From: Engraulis encrasicolus
Taxonomy: Eukaryota > Chordata > Actinopteri > Clupeiformes > Engraulidae
Assembly: GCF_034702125.1 (NCBI RefSeq)
Contig: NC_085869.1
Location: forward strand, 11,211,150 to 11,275,149
Length of the DNA: 64,000 nucleotides
Direction: 5' to 3'
In this document: positions 13,088 through 49,262 of the stretch, in pieces
How positions within the stretch are numbered: the first letter of the stretch is position 1
Layout of the letters: each line of letters opens with the position of its first letter
Made by a program: the position numbers and the translations under genes
Notes under the pieces: generated by a model
The model's database searches: none
Told to the model about the DNA's origin: nothing
Seen by the model: the letters and a program-made list of their open reading frames with translations, nothing else

Positions 13088-16000
13088 GAGTGATTCTACG
13101 ATTCAACTGCGCTTTTGGCAAAAGCAAAATGTCAATTATCAGTATTTTTTTCCAACTAAATGACCTAGATGTTTACATAGTGTATATATTTAAGTTTCCA
13201 AACAAATTGCCAAGCTTAATCTTAAATCATTTGATAAATACTCTAATGAAAGCGAACATTTGCTTGATTATTTTGTCAACAGTGTTATGGATAAATACTT
13301 TGTCATCTCAAACATATATAAAAATACAGAGTTGAAACAGCATACGTTTGAAAGTGCTTATGTCCCTTAACAATAATGTTGTCATTAATCTGTGCAACTG
13401 ATATAGAAAATGTGATTGTTGAGCTTCATAAGTAGGATTTTATGATTCACTGTGATACAGACTGACACATTTTTAGATGCGTCCAGCATCTCTATAACAG
13501 GGTCTGTCTGTCTGTCCGTCCGTCCGTCCGTCTGAAACGCTTTCTTGTCTGAAACGCTTTCTTTAAATTGTTCCCTCCTGTGTCCACAAGGCGGCACTTG
13601 CGGCACTTGACTTGGCCTGGAGCACTTGCGCACTTGCGGCACTTCACTTGGCCTGGAGCTAATGCGTGGAAACCAAAACAGCAGTACGACACGGAAAACA
13701 AAACAGCAGTACGACACGGAAACCAAAACAGCAGTACGACACGGAAAACAAAACAGCAGTACGACACGACGGGAGCTAATGCGTGGAAACCAAAACAGCA
13801 GTACGACACGGAAAACAAAACAGCAGTACGACACGACGGGAGCTAATGCGTGGAAACCAAAACAGCAGTACGACACGACGGGCAGCCATGGAGCCGACTG
13901 GCCTCGTTTAAATTTGAAATCGCATGGTAATACGGGCCAGCGAAACACAACCTGGATAGGTGTGACAGAAACAGAAAGGTCTGCTAAACATCATTTCTGC
14001 CAGATGACTACCTAGTGTCAAAACGTATACGATATGTTACCAAACCGGCAAGGCTAAGCTGATTGCATTGTGAGACAACTGAGGGGGGCATTCAATTTTC
14101 TGCATCGTTTTGCGTTTGGACAGTGGTAGGCAACTTCGTTCCTTCTCCACAGCACACCAACACCACTGTGAGTGTCACTTCATGTTCACAGTCTTGTGAT
14201 AGGCCTACACTTCGGCTGATAGTGTCGCGTTGTGCTCAGCTATTTCGGTTCATCAGAATGGAAATGAACGATTTTGAAGTCGGCAGGCAGTATTTCACAC
14301 AGATATTTGTGCTCAGATAGAGGGGCGTTTGCATTGCATAACGCTCCACGACATGGAACCGGAATAAGTTGACAGGCGACCAGCAGCGCTACAGCTCGTC
14401 CTCTAAACGTGAGTTTGCAAACATTCTGCCAGTACGTTTCAGTGAGTAGTTAGTGTTCTCGAACTACAAGTAGACAGATGGGCCATTTGCATTTCACATA
14501 CGCTGTGTTACTGATGTTCTCGGACATATTGCAAGGGAGATACGTTTTCTGCCGGCGGGCGCGTGGACCCCACAGGTGCTTTCCCTTGCGCTCAGAGAGA
14601 GCACGGGACAGAACGCGTCTTTTGATTCGTAATTGGTTTGCAGTCGTATGAATTTGGTAAACTCTGCCACTGAAGCTCACTGCTTTGTGCCTTGACGGTG
14701 AAAAGCTGGCATTGAAAATGAAGCGCATAATTCATCCAAACCCATGTTTTCATTGAACCCATAAGCGCATGATTTATCCAAACGGTTTTATTTATTTATT
14801 AGGCTATTTGGCGATGTTTAGTTTCTTTCCCACATGCACATGATGCTGAAATGGCGTGATAGCCTACTAAAGGTTGATAAATAACCTACTAATAATATCT
14901 GGTAATTTGTAATGTAGCCACTTGATCTATGTGAAATTTGAAATTAGATGCTTCTTTTCCAAATCCAAGCATGATGGGCTTATTATAGCCTAAACTGCAA
15001 AATATAAAGCCTTGTCTCGTCATTTCGCTGCCTGCCACATTATTTGGAGTTTCCATGGGCAATAGGCTATGACCAATAAACAAAAAGCACATCCTAAGAG
15101 GGTGGGGGCGTTGACAGGTTAGGAGGAGGCCAGTGGGGCGTTTTGGGGGGGAAAAAAGGTTGGAACTAGAGGGACGCATCTGTTGTCCGCCTGTCGGCCT
15201 TGTTCATTATAAATCCCTGTAACGTCTGATTTGAATTTAGTCACCCTCCTTACACAAGACTTCCTTCTCCAGAGATAATCCCTAGTGTCTGTTCATAGGA
15301 TTTTTCCAACACATAAGGGATCAATAACACAAAAACACTTTCAAAACAGTCAACCGTGTTACTCAACTGTGTTACGGTCAACAGTGCAGGGGAACAAGTC
15401 GGCACTTTTTTAGGAGAAAAAACAGAGCAGACAAACCCATCTCCCTAGAACACAAATTATGTTGTTTGTTTGTCTGTTAATATGGAGATAAATTGACAAA
15501 AACAAACTCCTCCTCAACTGTCATAGCTGATGCGTAACACCATTGACGGTAACACGGCTTGACATTTCAGCCATTTTTATGATGTTGTGCTAACTGAGGA
15601 CCTCAGAAGTTCCACCACAACACCTTAATCAATTCATGTATTTGTATGCATTATCTGTGTTTTTCTACATGTGATTTCTAATTCAGATTCTTATGAATAT
15701 GTTGATAACACAGTTGACAGGCAATTTTCCCGCTGACATGAAAACATGAAAAAGAATGTATTAAATTATGGAAGGATGGAGCTCAAAACTTACCAAACAG
15801 TCTTCCCATATCCTGCCAAAGAGGTTATGACATCACGTGGTGTTATTCGTATGGCCTAAGACCAAACCATTACTGATTTATGGAGGGGGTTTCAGAGACC
15901 TTGACACGGTTAACACAGTTTTCGTGGACACACACAAAATGGCAAATTTCATGTATAATGGACAGCACAGTGGTCTTTCTGACAGTTTTATCATATTGTG

Positions 16001-16293
16001 ATGATTACTGTGAATCAACATTTACAATCATCTTGGGCAAAACAAGTTTCTTAACATAATAATATGAAGACTGAATCTGACATTTGGAAAACAGGACGGC
16101 ATGAAAACACCCAAAACCAGTATTAAATATTCATTCTTGCTGAGGGAAATAATGCCATGTCTACACTTTCTGTATTATATGAATGATAAATGTGTGGTAA
16201 TCTCCAAAACATCATTGGATGCAGTTAATAGTTAGTGGAATTGGCAAATAAAATCCATGGACTTAAAAGCGCAGGCGAATCGTAGAATCACTC
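13088..16293. mobile_element. 3.2-kb DNA element with 29-bp inverted termini and TCTAT target duplication
   Basis: The left end starts GAGTGATTCTACGATTC and continues towards CTGCGCTTTT. The right end reads the same in reverse complement with two or three mismatches. The flanks carry a direct TCTAT at 13083-13087 and 16294-16298, fitting a 5-bp target duplication. The interior holds a minisatellite (13660-13880) and recurring GTCAAC/GTGTTAC words around 15340-15910. I saw no transposase frame, so it is probably non-autonomous. Confidence 0.65.
13660..13880. repeat. 25-bp minisatellite with higher-order structure
   Basis: Seven copies of a 25-bp unit containing CAGCAGTACGACAC alternate between GGAAACC and GGAAAAC starts. 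Blocks are separated by GACGGGAGCTAATGCGT. The repeats create spurious open frames on both strands. Confidence 0.85.
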
Positions 16294-16461
16294 TCTATAC
16301 ATCATTCCACATTTAATTTTACACTATGCTTACTAAGGAGCACAGTTTAGTGAACTGGAAGATCAAAATGGTTAAAGACAAATGAAAAAGTTAAACGTTC
16401 AAAGGCAATACTACAGCTTACTAAGCTGTCATGGAGTGTGCGTGCGTGCGTGCATGCAGGC

Positions 16462-16463
<2 letters not shown>

Positions 16464-16538
<75 letters not shown>
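16464..16538. repeat. (TG)n microsatellite
   Basis: A TG array followed by TGTC/TGGG variants, about 330 bases upstream of the Ig-GIMAP start codon. Confidence 0.95.
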
Positions 16539-16864
16539 TGTGTCTGTGTCTGTGGGTGTGTGTGCTCATGCATGCAGGCACCTGTGTCAGTCTGTGCCAT
16601 GGCTGTGTTACAGTAAGCTCGTGAAGATGCAGTTTGGTGCAGCAAACTAGCTTAAGACACTGCTGATGAGAAATAAAGTCAGGGTAGCAGGAAGTGAAAC
16701 TTTCTACCACAACAGCAGCAACGCAGCGGAGTTACTGACAATCTGTGCAGCATAGCGAGCAAGTGTTCATTCCTAGTCCATTCTTAGTCTAAGTGTACTG
16801 TTACACAGCTCAGAGCAGGTACATTCACTGCTGGAAAAGCGGGAGCTGACACTCTAGCACAACA

Positions 16865-25884
<9,020 letters not shown>

Positions 25885-26047
25885 GCATGGGGATATGAGG
25901 GTTACTGAATGGTGTGTGTGTGTGTTATGTACTTGTATTGTTTGTTAGTGTATGGTATCGTTATTCACAATTTAATTGCTTTCAAGTACTGGAAAATGTG
26001 TGTGACAGTGTGTTTGTGTTTGTGTGTGTGAGAGACACTACTCATAC

Positions 26048-26049
<2 letters not shown>

Positions 26050-26091
<42 letters not shown>
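26050..26091. repeat. (GA)n microsatellite
   Basis: About 21 GA units, likely within the 3' UTR of the Ig-GIMAP gene. Confidence 0.93.
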
Positions 26092-26094
<3 letters not shown>

Positions 26095-26289
26095 TTAATG
26101 ACAAGCTCAGTGGGTGTAGTTTTTTGTGAAGGCAATTGATTATGAACTATTATATATGACCTACCAATACCGCTCCATGAGTGGGATTAAAATGACTTTT
26201 AACAATTTAAAAATGTGTTTAACCTACACAGTGATTTATGTTCCTTCATTCCTCCATGTCTAATTTAGTCGGGCGGGCGGGCAGGTGCA

Positions 26290-26506
<217 letters not shown>

Positions 26507-26981
26507 CACCTCCTACCCCAACACCATTGTACCACAGTATTAGCCACGTGAGATTCTCACCATTGTGAAATCGCTCAGACATAAGCAGTAGGTAAGCAGT
26601 TTTTTTTTTTTAAAGGAAGAAATAAAGAAACCCGTTACATGAGGGGAAAGCTGAGTTGGGCCTAGCTTTCCCCTCCTGTCATGGAATACAGATGCAAATA
26701 TGAACACCAATCAGATACTGCAGTGTATCTCAATATATCTGTAAATCATCAAATTTCTTTCTTCATGCCCCAAGATCGCCTAAAAGCCTCCGATCGACGG
26801 GTTGGTGACCCCTGGTCTAGCCCATGGAAGACAGGATAACAAATTCAGAATTTCTTTTCAACCTGTTGCGTTAGCATGAAAACTTAACTAGGCCTATATT
26901 AGAACTATCATGTTTCCATAGTACAGCTGTGAAATGATATCTAAATTAATTTAACAAACAAGGAATCATTGATGTTTCTAC

Positions 26982-27922
26982 CTGAGATGGCTGTGGTGAC
27001 CAACATGAGAGGGATGAACAAAATCATTGTGGCACTTTCCAAGCTCGGGTTTGCTCGAACAGAAAAACTGCCATGAAATACAAAAAACATATATGAAAAA
27101 ATTGAGTAAAATTCCCAAAAGTTCATTACATTTCCATTGTGCTGAGTTATTTTCAAAAGTCACATTTATTCGCTGAGTGGTAAAATGCTGTAGATGGTCC
27201 TCATTTTCTAAGGTTTGAAGAAAACATCCCCACTTTGGTCGGCAGTCGTAAGTAGCCTTCCTGTGGGTCTAACTCTCAGACTATTAGGCCTACTTACTGT
27301 TTAGCCAATCCAATATGTGACTATTATACAATGTTCACCACATCGCTAAATATTACCAATGGTAGCCAATGGTCTAGGCTAGGGACTAGCATCAGTCACT
27401 TTCTGGTGTATGCCCAATCCCCTATTATCTGTTTTCACAAGGAGCGCAACGAGCGCAACACTGTTTTTTCACGGTTCACCACTTTCTAGAAAAATAAAAA
27501 GTGGTGAACCGTGAAGAGGCAGTGTCGCGCTCTTCCTTGTGAAAACTGATGACTGAAGTACCCTGAAAAGCTGTACCTGCTGAAAAAGAAGCCTTCGAGG
27601 TGTGCGGGCTCTCACAGAACTTTGTCAAAATAAGTATCCTCTATTGTAACAGTCACAATTAAGAGTAAAAACTACAAAAATACGCGCACTTCCGGGTTTA
27701 GAATGCCCGAATTACTGTTACCTGTCGCTAGCCTATTTGATTCTCACAGGAACCACAAGAGCGTGAAGTTGAACAATATTGCCCATTCTATTAGGACATT
27801 AGATAAGGACATATTTACCCTACCTGAACACAGTGGTATACTAGTAGGCTATACTAGCTAACAAGATGTCCTTAAATATCCATTTGAGCCCACCACATTA
27901 AAGATAAAATGCGTAGGCTACC
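26982..27922 (-). pseudogene. Orphan duplicate of promoter-proximal and signal exons
   Basis: A leader exon at 26982-27067 (ATG at 27027, MILFIPLMLVTTAIS, donor GTAGAA) and an upstream non-coding exon ending at 27922 closely match the first two exons of the two-Ig gene at 43315-43403 and 43763. No V or C2 exon follows on the minus strand before the convergent Ig-GIMAP gene. It is best read as the stump of a duplicated or collapsed receptor gene, though it could act as an alternative promoter. Confidence 0.65.
27431..27546. repeat. Foldback hairpin element
   Basis: GTTTTCACAAGGAGCGC at the left pairs with the right end (TTCCTTGTGAAAAC), and TTCACGGTTCACCACTTT pairs with AAGTGGTGAACCGTGAA around a short loop. 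It sits in the orphan intron and is absent from the matching intron near 43500. Confidence 0.7.
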
Positions 27923-28069
27923 TGTGAAAGCCACGGGCTGGCACTTCCTCTGAAGGCAGCACCAACTGAAAACCAAAGTCCGAAACTCAACAGAAATGTC
28001 AGTTGTTTAACCACAAGTCGACCTCAAATGGATTACGACAAATAACGTCATCTCATTGGACTGTGCCAG

Positions 28070-29110
28070 TCTGCCGAATGTAGGCCTAGTGTAATATAAT
28101 AGGACCAAAAGATAAAATGCTTTGTAAGCCCTGTCACAGCTATTTGAATTTGAAAATAATGCTAGGCCTACTCCTGCACTTGCTGCATTTTGACACATCG
28201 GGCTTGCAGACTGGTATCATCAGTTGATGTTCACTTGTTCTTTTCTGTCTGTTTTTATTTGTTTTATTCTCATCTTATTCATAATAATAATAATAATACA
28301 CAAGTTTTATATAGCGCTTGTGTATAAGTCGCTTTTGTATTGGTTCCTCTCTATACAGTGCTGCTTGAAAATAGCCCACTATAGGCCTACATGAACCATC
28401 CAGACATGGTCAATGGTTAAAAAAAATAAAAATAAAAAAAACATTGAAAGAAACTTATTTAACAGACATACACTATTAAATGAAAAAGCTAGGCCTATAG
28501 TAGTAGTATTTGTTGCTGTCATTTTTGCCTATTGACATTCACATAGCATATCCACATTTATAAAGAGATAAGTGAATCACTTCAAATTAAAACAAAAAAT
28601 CATATCTGTCTTTATTTGCCTTCCACATGTCACAGCTCATGTTAACAACTGACCTCCTTCTTTGTCCATTAGATCTGTAAAAGTGTAAAGCCAAAGGAAA
28701 CGATGGAACAGAGAAGCACAGCAAGAAAATGGTGCTAGGCCTACTGTAAACAAGGTCTTTCTGCACAGCCCGCCCGCATCCTTACAGAAAAACCTGTCTC
28801 AAACCCACAACCTCACTCACCAAGTGAGCTAAGAAATAAAAAGTCAATAGCATATCTGTATGAAGTTTTAAATGGGATGTTCACTGATCTCCCATGTTGA
28901 ATTCTGCTAGCTGTTAATCCATACTGTTAACTCAAATCTGAATTACAATGTGACATTTTACAGTGGGCCAGAGCAACTCAGGGCGTGTGCTTCCAGACCT
29001 TCATAACTGACGCCCCAGCCAGGTCTCCTGCGTGGCAGTGACAGCTATATCCGGATAGCTACTAAGAAATGTATTCTTCTGAGAGATAGAGAGAGAGAGA
29101 CAGAGAGAGT
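28070..29110. other. Intergenic stretch without a recognisable gene
   Basis: A short ATAATA array with TATATAGCGCTTGTG (28285-28330) may be a LINE 3' tail. A reverse-strand AATAAA near 29127 could end the transcript of the two-Ig gene above it. Otherwise I see AT-rich sequence only. Confidence 0.45.
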
Positions 29111-30223
29111 CATTTGTATTTGAGTTTTATTGTGAAAAAGCAAATTATTAGAAAATCCAAAAAATAACAAAAACAGTGAAAATCCTTAACGCACATGGCC
29201 CGACGCACAAGCAGCTATACTTTACTAATACACATCACAATTAAAACATTTCAATACAAACACAATGCAATCCAATGTTGTAAATGTCACAGAAAAATAT
29301 GCATAGAGAAAATAGTACTAGAGATTCAGACACATTATTCCAAAAAACATTTTGAATTATAAACAATATGTTCTAATTATACTGAATATTACTGATAGTA
29401 TGTACAACATTATCATGCATTAACAGGACTCTCAAGCAACAGCACAGCGCACCTGAAGGCTGCCTGCTCCCCATGAAGGCCTTGCTTGCCCATATTGTCT
29501 ACAACGTCTACTGGCTGGACAGGGATGATCATGGTTAGCTAAAGGTTCAATGTTCAATATCTTATTTCGCTCAATAAAAAATATGACGTGAGTCCTCAAA
29601 TGACAGGAGTCCACCACTATGGTGCCTTCACCACAGCAGACTTCTCTTGACAGGTGTGATGATGGTGACTCCACTCTCTTTCAAACTGGGATGTGCAGTA
29701 TGGTGTTTGTACAGATGGGCCCGCCGACAGAGCCGTTCACTCTTTGCTGAAATGTCTGAATGACATAATAAATACAGGGCTATGACCTTACCAAGATCAC
29801 AACGTATCAGATTTAGAATTGGTCATTGCAATTTTGGTGACAATTGGGTTATAACAAAGGCTCTGTACAGAGTCGTTAATAAATCTTCACGTCTTGACGT
29901 GCAACTTCTTTGTCGAGTCGAGAATTCTTTGGACTACTGGGCATGTCCAGTAACATCAATCAGACTACTGAAGTTAGCAACTTCTTGAATGAGAAACAAA
30001 AATTCTATCAAGCTCTAAAATAAGTTATCTATTGTGTGTAAACTTGCTGGATAACTGTATTGATCTTCACATACTAGAGCCTAGACTAGCCTAGACCCAG
30101 AGTTTTGGTAGGCTACATGTTCTCTGCAGTGGCAAAATGTCTATCAAGCTCCAGAATAAGTTTTCTATTGTACGTATGTAAACTCTTTGGATAACTGGAT
30201 GAATCTTGACACTAGCACCAAGA

Positions 30224-43763
<13,540 letters not shown>

Positions 43764-44629
43764 TGAAAGCCATGGCAACTTTGTCATGCAGCACCAGTCA
43801 AACTGAAACCAAGGCCCGGAACTAAACAGAGGTGTGAGGTTGACCACAGGAAGCCACTCTCAATATGACTGTGACAAACATCACTCCTATAATGAGTTTT
43901 AACTTTTGCCTTCAGGTCTCTAACTAGCACCAAAATATAAAAATATAGTAATTGGATTATTATGGGGTTGCTCAAAATTTTGACAAAAAAGGCTTCATGC
44001 ATTCATTGCAAATACCGGGACTGTTATGGGAGTGTGCAATACTGTATTTATACTGATGAATGTATACAGTGACAATAATAAACTTAAAAAACACACATAC
44101 ATGCATGAAGGGCAAGCACACAAACTGGGCTGCATTGTACACAGAGGCTAATAAACAACATCAACCAGCCAAATGGTAGAAAGTGTCTTGTAGGTTTCTT
44201 ATACAAGATTATCAGTTGATTATTAAAAATAAAGAGTGGCATCAAATTAGCAGTGGTTAGTAAAGATTCACATTCCCCACCAGGTGGAGCCATTTCCCCA
44301 TGCTATCTGTGTCACATAAAGGCCTATTCATACAGTTGGTCAATTACAGTGCATCCACCTTTCTGTTCATAGAGTCTATCCATTAATACCGTCATCATTT
44401 TTTTTCATGTGGGGTGTGTTTTATTCCTGGTTGTATTACTCAGCTTTGATCTGTATCATCCATAACCATACGACATCCATGAATAGATTGTTAAACTCCA
44501 TCCATATACCCTATATCTCACATGTAGGGAATGAAACTGTACTGTGTTTAAGTCAGTGATTGTATATCTCATCATGTAAAATCAAATATGTAAAAATACT
44601 GTAAACTCAAGGCTGGTGAATTACCGTAT

Positions 44630-44725
44630 TGGCCCGAATATAAGATGATCCTGAATATAAGACGACTCCCCCTTTTCAGGCTTGTGTTTTGGGGAAAAAA
44701 GTTTTTTGAAGACTAAATTTTCTTT
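44630..44725. repeat. Short interspersed repeat (ACCGTATTGGCCCGAATATA)
   Basis: The words CCCGAATATAAGATGA and CTGAATATAAGACGACTCCC recall a common short transposon end seen in vertebrate genomes. The other end was not found. Confidence 0.4.
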
Positions 44726-44828
44726 CACATTGGAAACTTCTTTCAAAATGCAGTTTTTAATTTGATGCCCTGATTAAGACAATGGGTCGAAACACGTAGG
44801 CATGTAGCCAGTATTTAATAAAGGCTTT

Positions 44829-44990
44829 TGGTGACACTTTATTTTAGGGATACATCTATTAGCACTAATACATACAATGTCCCTAAATAAGTAACTTGTA
44901 AGGCATGTAGCGTTAGCGTTTGCTTAGTGCATGGCTTAGTTACTTATGCAGGCATTAACATTGTATGTATTAGTGCTAATAGATGTAGGC
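44829..44990. repeat. MITE-like inverted repeat
   Basis: CATCTATTAGCACTAATACA with ATACAATGT at the left reappears inverted at 44960-44987. The head GGTGACACTTTATTTTAGGG is frequent in fish repeats. Confidence 0.6.
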
Positions 44991-45529
44991 TTTTTAACTT
45001 TAGTAAGCAGTGCCTCAAATAGTGTTCTTTTATCTTTTCATGGCAGTTTTTAATTTGTTGGAAAAGCTGAGGCTTTTTGCATAGAACAAATTTCACAATA
45101 TAATTTTCATGATAAGAGACTCATACCCTTTTCCTTTCTTTGCTCACTCCAGTGGTTACTGACAAGCGCCAATAGGCACCTACAGCAGCTGTGTTGTTGC
45201 AGAGACGGCACATGCAAAACTATTCAATAAAACATTCAAATCATTGTTTGTTGACAAGGTACAGCGTACTTACTTTACATTTATGACAATGCACCTGAAC
45301 TGTTGATACCAGTAAAAAGAAAATGAAAGGTCAAAGTACACAGAACCATCTTCCATAAAACTCTACAGTATTTTAAAGAAAGTTGCAAAGCTCAAAGCTA
45401 TCACATTGTCAGGGTAACAATGATGGGGAAAAAAGCAAAGTTATTTAAAACAACATTTTGACGCATCAATTACTGAAATGTTCCTTCTGACACAGTCAGA
45501 CATGCCATGGAGAGAGACAGACACTAACA

Positions 45530-45859
45530 CAGGGGTGTGGAACCTTCTTCTTTCAAGGGACCACTTCAAATTCCTCCAAGGGTCTTAAAAGTCCTCAGAG
45601 GGCCGCGCTATGAACACAAACCAGGATTTCCCCCAGCACTTTAGGTTTATATTGAAGGCAGCCACCTTTAAAATAGACCCCACCTTCTCTAGGTCCCCCG
45701 AATATAACTTAATGGTATAGAAATGTATTTTCTAAGATTCCTTTACAAAATATTTCATATATGTGGAGTTGCATAACATTAAAATCATATCGGGGGCCAG
45801 ATAAAACGGCCTCAAGGGCCCTAAACGACCCTCGAGACATACTAGGTTCTCCACCCCTG
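45530..45859. mobile_element. hAT-type MITE (CAGGGGTGTGGAACC ends)
   Basis: The ends CAGGGGTGTGGAACCT and AGGTTCTCCACCCCTG are inverted. The flanks CACTAACA and CACTAATA match at 7 of 8 positions, fitting an aged hAT target duplication. Confidence 0.75.
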
Positions 45860-46369
45860 CACTAATAAAACATGAATGCTCACCTGTAAACAGTCCACTG
45901 GGAGACGTCTTGAAACCCCTTGTCCTAATAAAATGCCCCCCTTCTTCTGTGTTCCTATCCCTCCATACCTGCCACTGACGACTGAGGAATGTATGGATAT
46001 CTGCATTTAGACATAACTGCCATGGGTGAAATATACTATCGGTTAACAACAGCAAACCACTTTTACTGAACTGATAGTGAGCAAACCATTCACTTTATGT
46101 TGGAATGCGGAGACATTTAGTCAGTCACTCATTCATTTGATTAACTTAGATTCACTTAGGCATGACAGAAAACTAAGGGGGCACACATAAATAACAAGGA
46201 CTGACAACATGCAAAAAGAGTGAAAAGTGCATGTGTTGTACAGAATGACTGGAGTGAGGGAATAGTTGGAATTAACATGTGACACTGTTCTATGACTTCT
46301 CAGTGCAGGTCGGCAAACGCTGAAGGTATATGTAGGCTATGTTGCTGAACAATAAATAGGCCTATTAGA

Positions 46370-46555
46370 ACTGATAATTAATTATTTCTTTCCAACACTG
46401 GATGCAGACTATAGCTGTACAGTACATATAATAACTGATAATTCATTCATTTTATTCAATACTGGAATGTAGACTATAGCTGTACAATACATGTGATAAC
46501 ACTGATCATTGACTAATTCTTTCTCAAAACTGGAATGCAGACTATAGCATTTGTG
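46370..46555. repeat. Three tandem copies of a roughly 65-bp unit
   Basis: GGAATG(C/T)AGACTATAGC followed by TGTACA(G/A)TACAT and AACTGATAATT recurs three times. Function unknown. Confidence 0.7.
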
Positions 46556-48297
46556 GCATTTCCAATGGGCACCTGTCACTATCCGCAGGCATGGCTGGGT
46601 TGGCCATATGGCATACAGGGACTGTTGATTTTGGCTTGACCCTCCCCTCAATGGTATCAGTCTTCAAGCCGCCACAGCTTCTTTGAGATAGTCAGATATA
46701 AATATTTTGGCTGCTAGGGCCAAAGTAGCTCTAGCACTAGATGACTACATTTTGGCCTTTTGATGACTAAGTGACTATTTTGGCTGAATATGACTTTTGG
46801 CCTTTTGATGACTACATGACTATATTGTCTCTCTCAATGCCTGGTGGATCTATCTTGGCTGAAAATACCCGGACGGATTGTTGTGTCCCAGTCCAGCCCT
46901 GTCCACAGGTCAAGGAGCACCATGTGATCAGCAGCTCAGGTCAACACTGCGTGCATTCCAATTTGCACACTCCCGTCCTCTTTGTGCTTGTGGCCTGGCC
47001 CCGCCTCTGTGGAGAAAACAATAAAGTTTCCCAGCTGTCAGCCTAGCCACAACAACTTTTGGGGGACTGTTTTTCATTCACCATCCCAATTGCAAATGAG
47101 AAAAGGACATTAGAATTGTTCTTTTGCAAGATATTGAATTAATTTTCTGTCGTCAGTCAGTGACATCATCATAAGGTCACAAGCAGGCAAGTGAGCAAGG
47201 GAGGACAGAAGTCTGCATATTGGAATCGACCCCATTACTCCCGTCCTCCCTAGCCTGTGTGTCCCCCCGTGATGACGTCACTGACGACAGAAATGTATTT
47301 CAATACCTCACAAAAGCAGAATTATAATGTCAGTTTCTCATTTGCAATCGTAATGGTGAATGAAGTAGTCCCCCAAAAGTTGTTATGAACTTGTGGCTAG
47401 CCTGACAGTGAGGAACTTTTGTTCACAGAGGTGGGCCGTCAGTGAAACGAGAGGCCACAAGCACAGGCCAAGGACGGAAGTCTGCATATTGGAAAGAACA
47501 TACTGAGGAATGTTTAAGAGATGAAATGGCTGTGAAATAAACACTTGTGGTGTCAACAGGTCAATGCAACGCAAATTTGTCTGTCAGGTGATTGCTATAA
47601 TCCTTTCCTGTAAACTGCATCCATAAACCTTCTATAATAGACAATAGCTTCATGAACGTATGAAAGGGCAGCGGTAGGCCTACTGTAAACCATCTATAAG
47701 GAAGTGTCTTTTGTTTTGTGGCTGTATACTACTCACATTCTTGACTTTTAGGACTTTTGAAGGCATTTACAACAGACTTTTTTTCCCTTTCTGAATGGCG
47801 AGTCTGAATTGACTCATCGTGTCCATTTCATTATCCAAGCTCCCGTCCTCACCTTGTGCTTGTGACGTCGTGCTTCAGACACACCCCGCCTGAGTGGAAA
47901 AAATAACAACTTTCCCGTCACAATATTTTGGAGAACTTTTCCCCACTCATCATCCTGATTGCAAATGACAAAATATTGAATAAAACTTATATTGTGATGT
48001 CTTGCCTTGCTTTGCAAGGCCACGAGCCTCCACAAGGAGAGGACAGGAGGTGAGATATTGAAGTGGACCCATTGTAGCTGTATTGCATTGTGCATCAACA
48101 AGCACTAGAGGGCAGACTTATTTCAGATTAATTTGTGCCTCTGCAAGGCTGGTTGAAACTGGTTATTGAACAACCCTGTGGTGTAATGCAGCATCATATT
48201 CCACATGCAAGACCATTGATTAACACTTTGCAGTTAATCATATAGACGACATTTAACATCCATATATATGAGCTACAGTAAATCCATGTGTATGTAC

Positions 48298-48395
48298 ATA
48301 TGGTGAATTCAGATAAATTGGGCCACCTTTTTTTTTTTTTTTTGCACATAAGCGAATGGCCCAAACTGGCCCAATTTATCTGAATTCATCATATA
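48298..48395. repeat. Palindromic MITE (GAATTCAGATAAATTGGGCC)
   Basis: GTGAATTCAGATAAATTGGG and its inverse at 48375-48395 flank a poly-T core, giving a long hairpin of about 100 bases. Confidence 0.7.
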
Positions 48396-49069
48396 TCCTT
48401 CCTACTGGAGCAATACAGTTGCTCTACCCTATTAGGAGGAAAGTAGGCCTATAATGGGAAAAAAACCGTTGAGTTTTTTAGTATTTTATTAGAGCAGGGA
48501 GTTATCTGCCATACCTTTGAGATATAAGTGTATAGAGTCAAAATATCACAAAGAGTCAGGTATCATTTACAGCACAAGATTTATTCACCAATATACATAT
48601 TCATTTCGCTCTGCATTGCTCTGCAGACTGATCCGTATAGTCGCACCCTCTTTTGTACATGTTTATTTACACAGATTTAAAATAGTCTTTTTTCATCTTT
48701 TCATGTCCCATTTACAACATCAATAGTACAGTGTTTCACATCTTACAGTTGCTCTGTTTACAGTCTTACGATTGGACCTATGAAATAAAAACAAAACAAA
48801 AAAGCAAAAATGGACCCATGAGGCAAGACCCTACCGCAACAAAATGTGGCGACACAGAAACCAGAACATTGTCCATGAGACACACACACACACACACCTA
48901 GTCCAGAAGCACTTCTCTCCACTGCACCTTTAGCAGGTAGGGAACAATCCATAGGCACGTGTCCTGTATACGTATAATACACATACGTATAACGCCAATC
49001 AGAGGTGTCAATTCCAGGTTCAGAAAGTTAAAATCCTGCCACAAACTTCAATTCTTTCATACAGCTTTT

Positions 49070-49262
49070 GTTTCAGACATGTGAAAGTTGATCTTTTCTA
49101 CGGTGAGACTTCCGTCTTCATCAGAGGGTCACATGGATGTTGATGTGCGATGATGCGCTTTAAAATAGCTGTTGTTGTGGAGGTGTGACCTTCCTGTCAA
49201 TATCGACCCTCTGATGAAGACGAAAGTCTCACCGTCAGAAAGATAAAACTTTTACATGTCTG
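49070..49262. repeat. Inverted-repeat MITE
   Basis: CAGACATGTGAAAGTT, GGTGAGACTTCCGTCTTCAT and CAGAGGGT at the left recur inverted at 49205-49262. No frame is present. Confidence 0.65.

Noticed and set aside
13385..14015. Overlapping open frames of 108-187 aa on both strands
   Set aside because: They are created by the 25-bp minisatellite and have no splice-supported exon structure.
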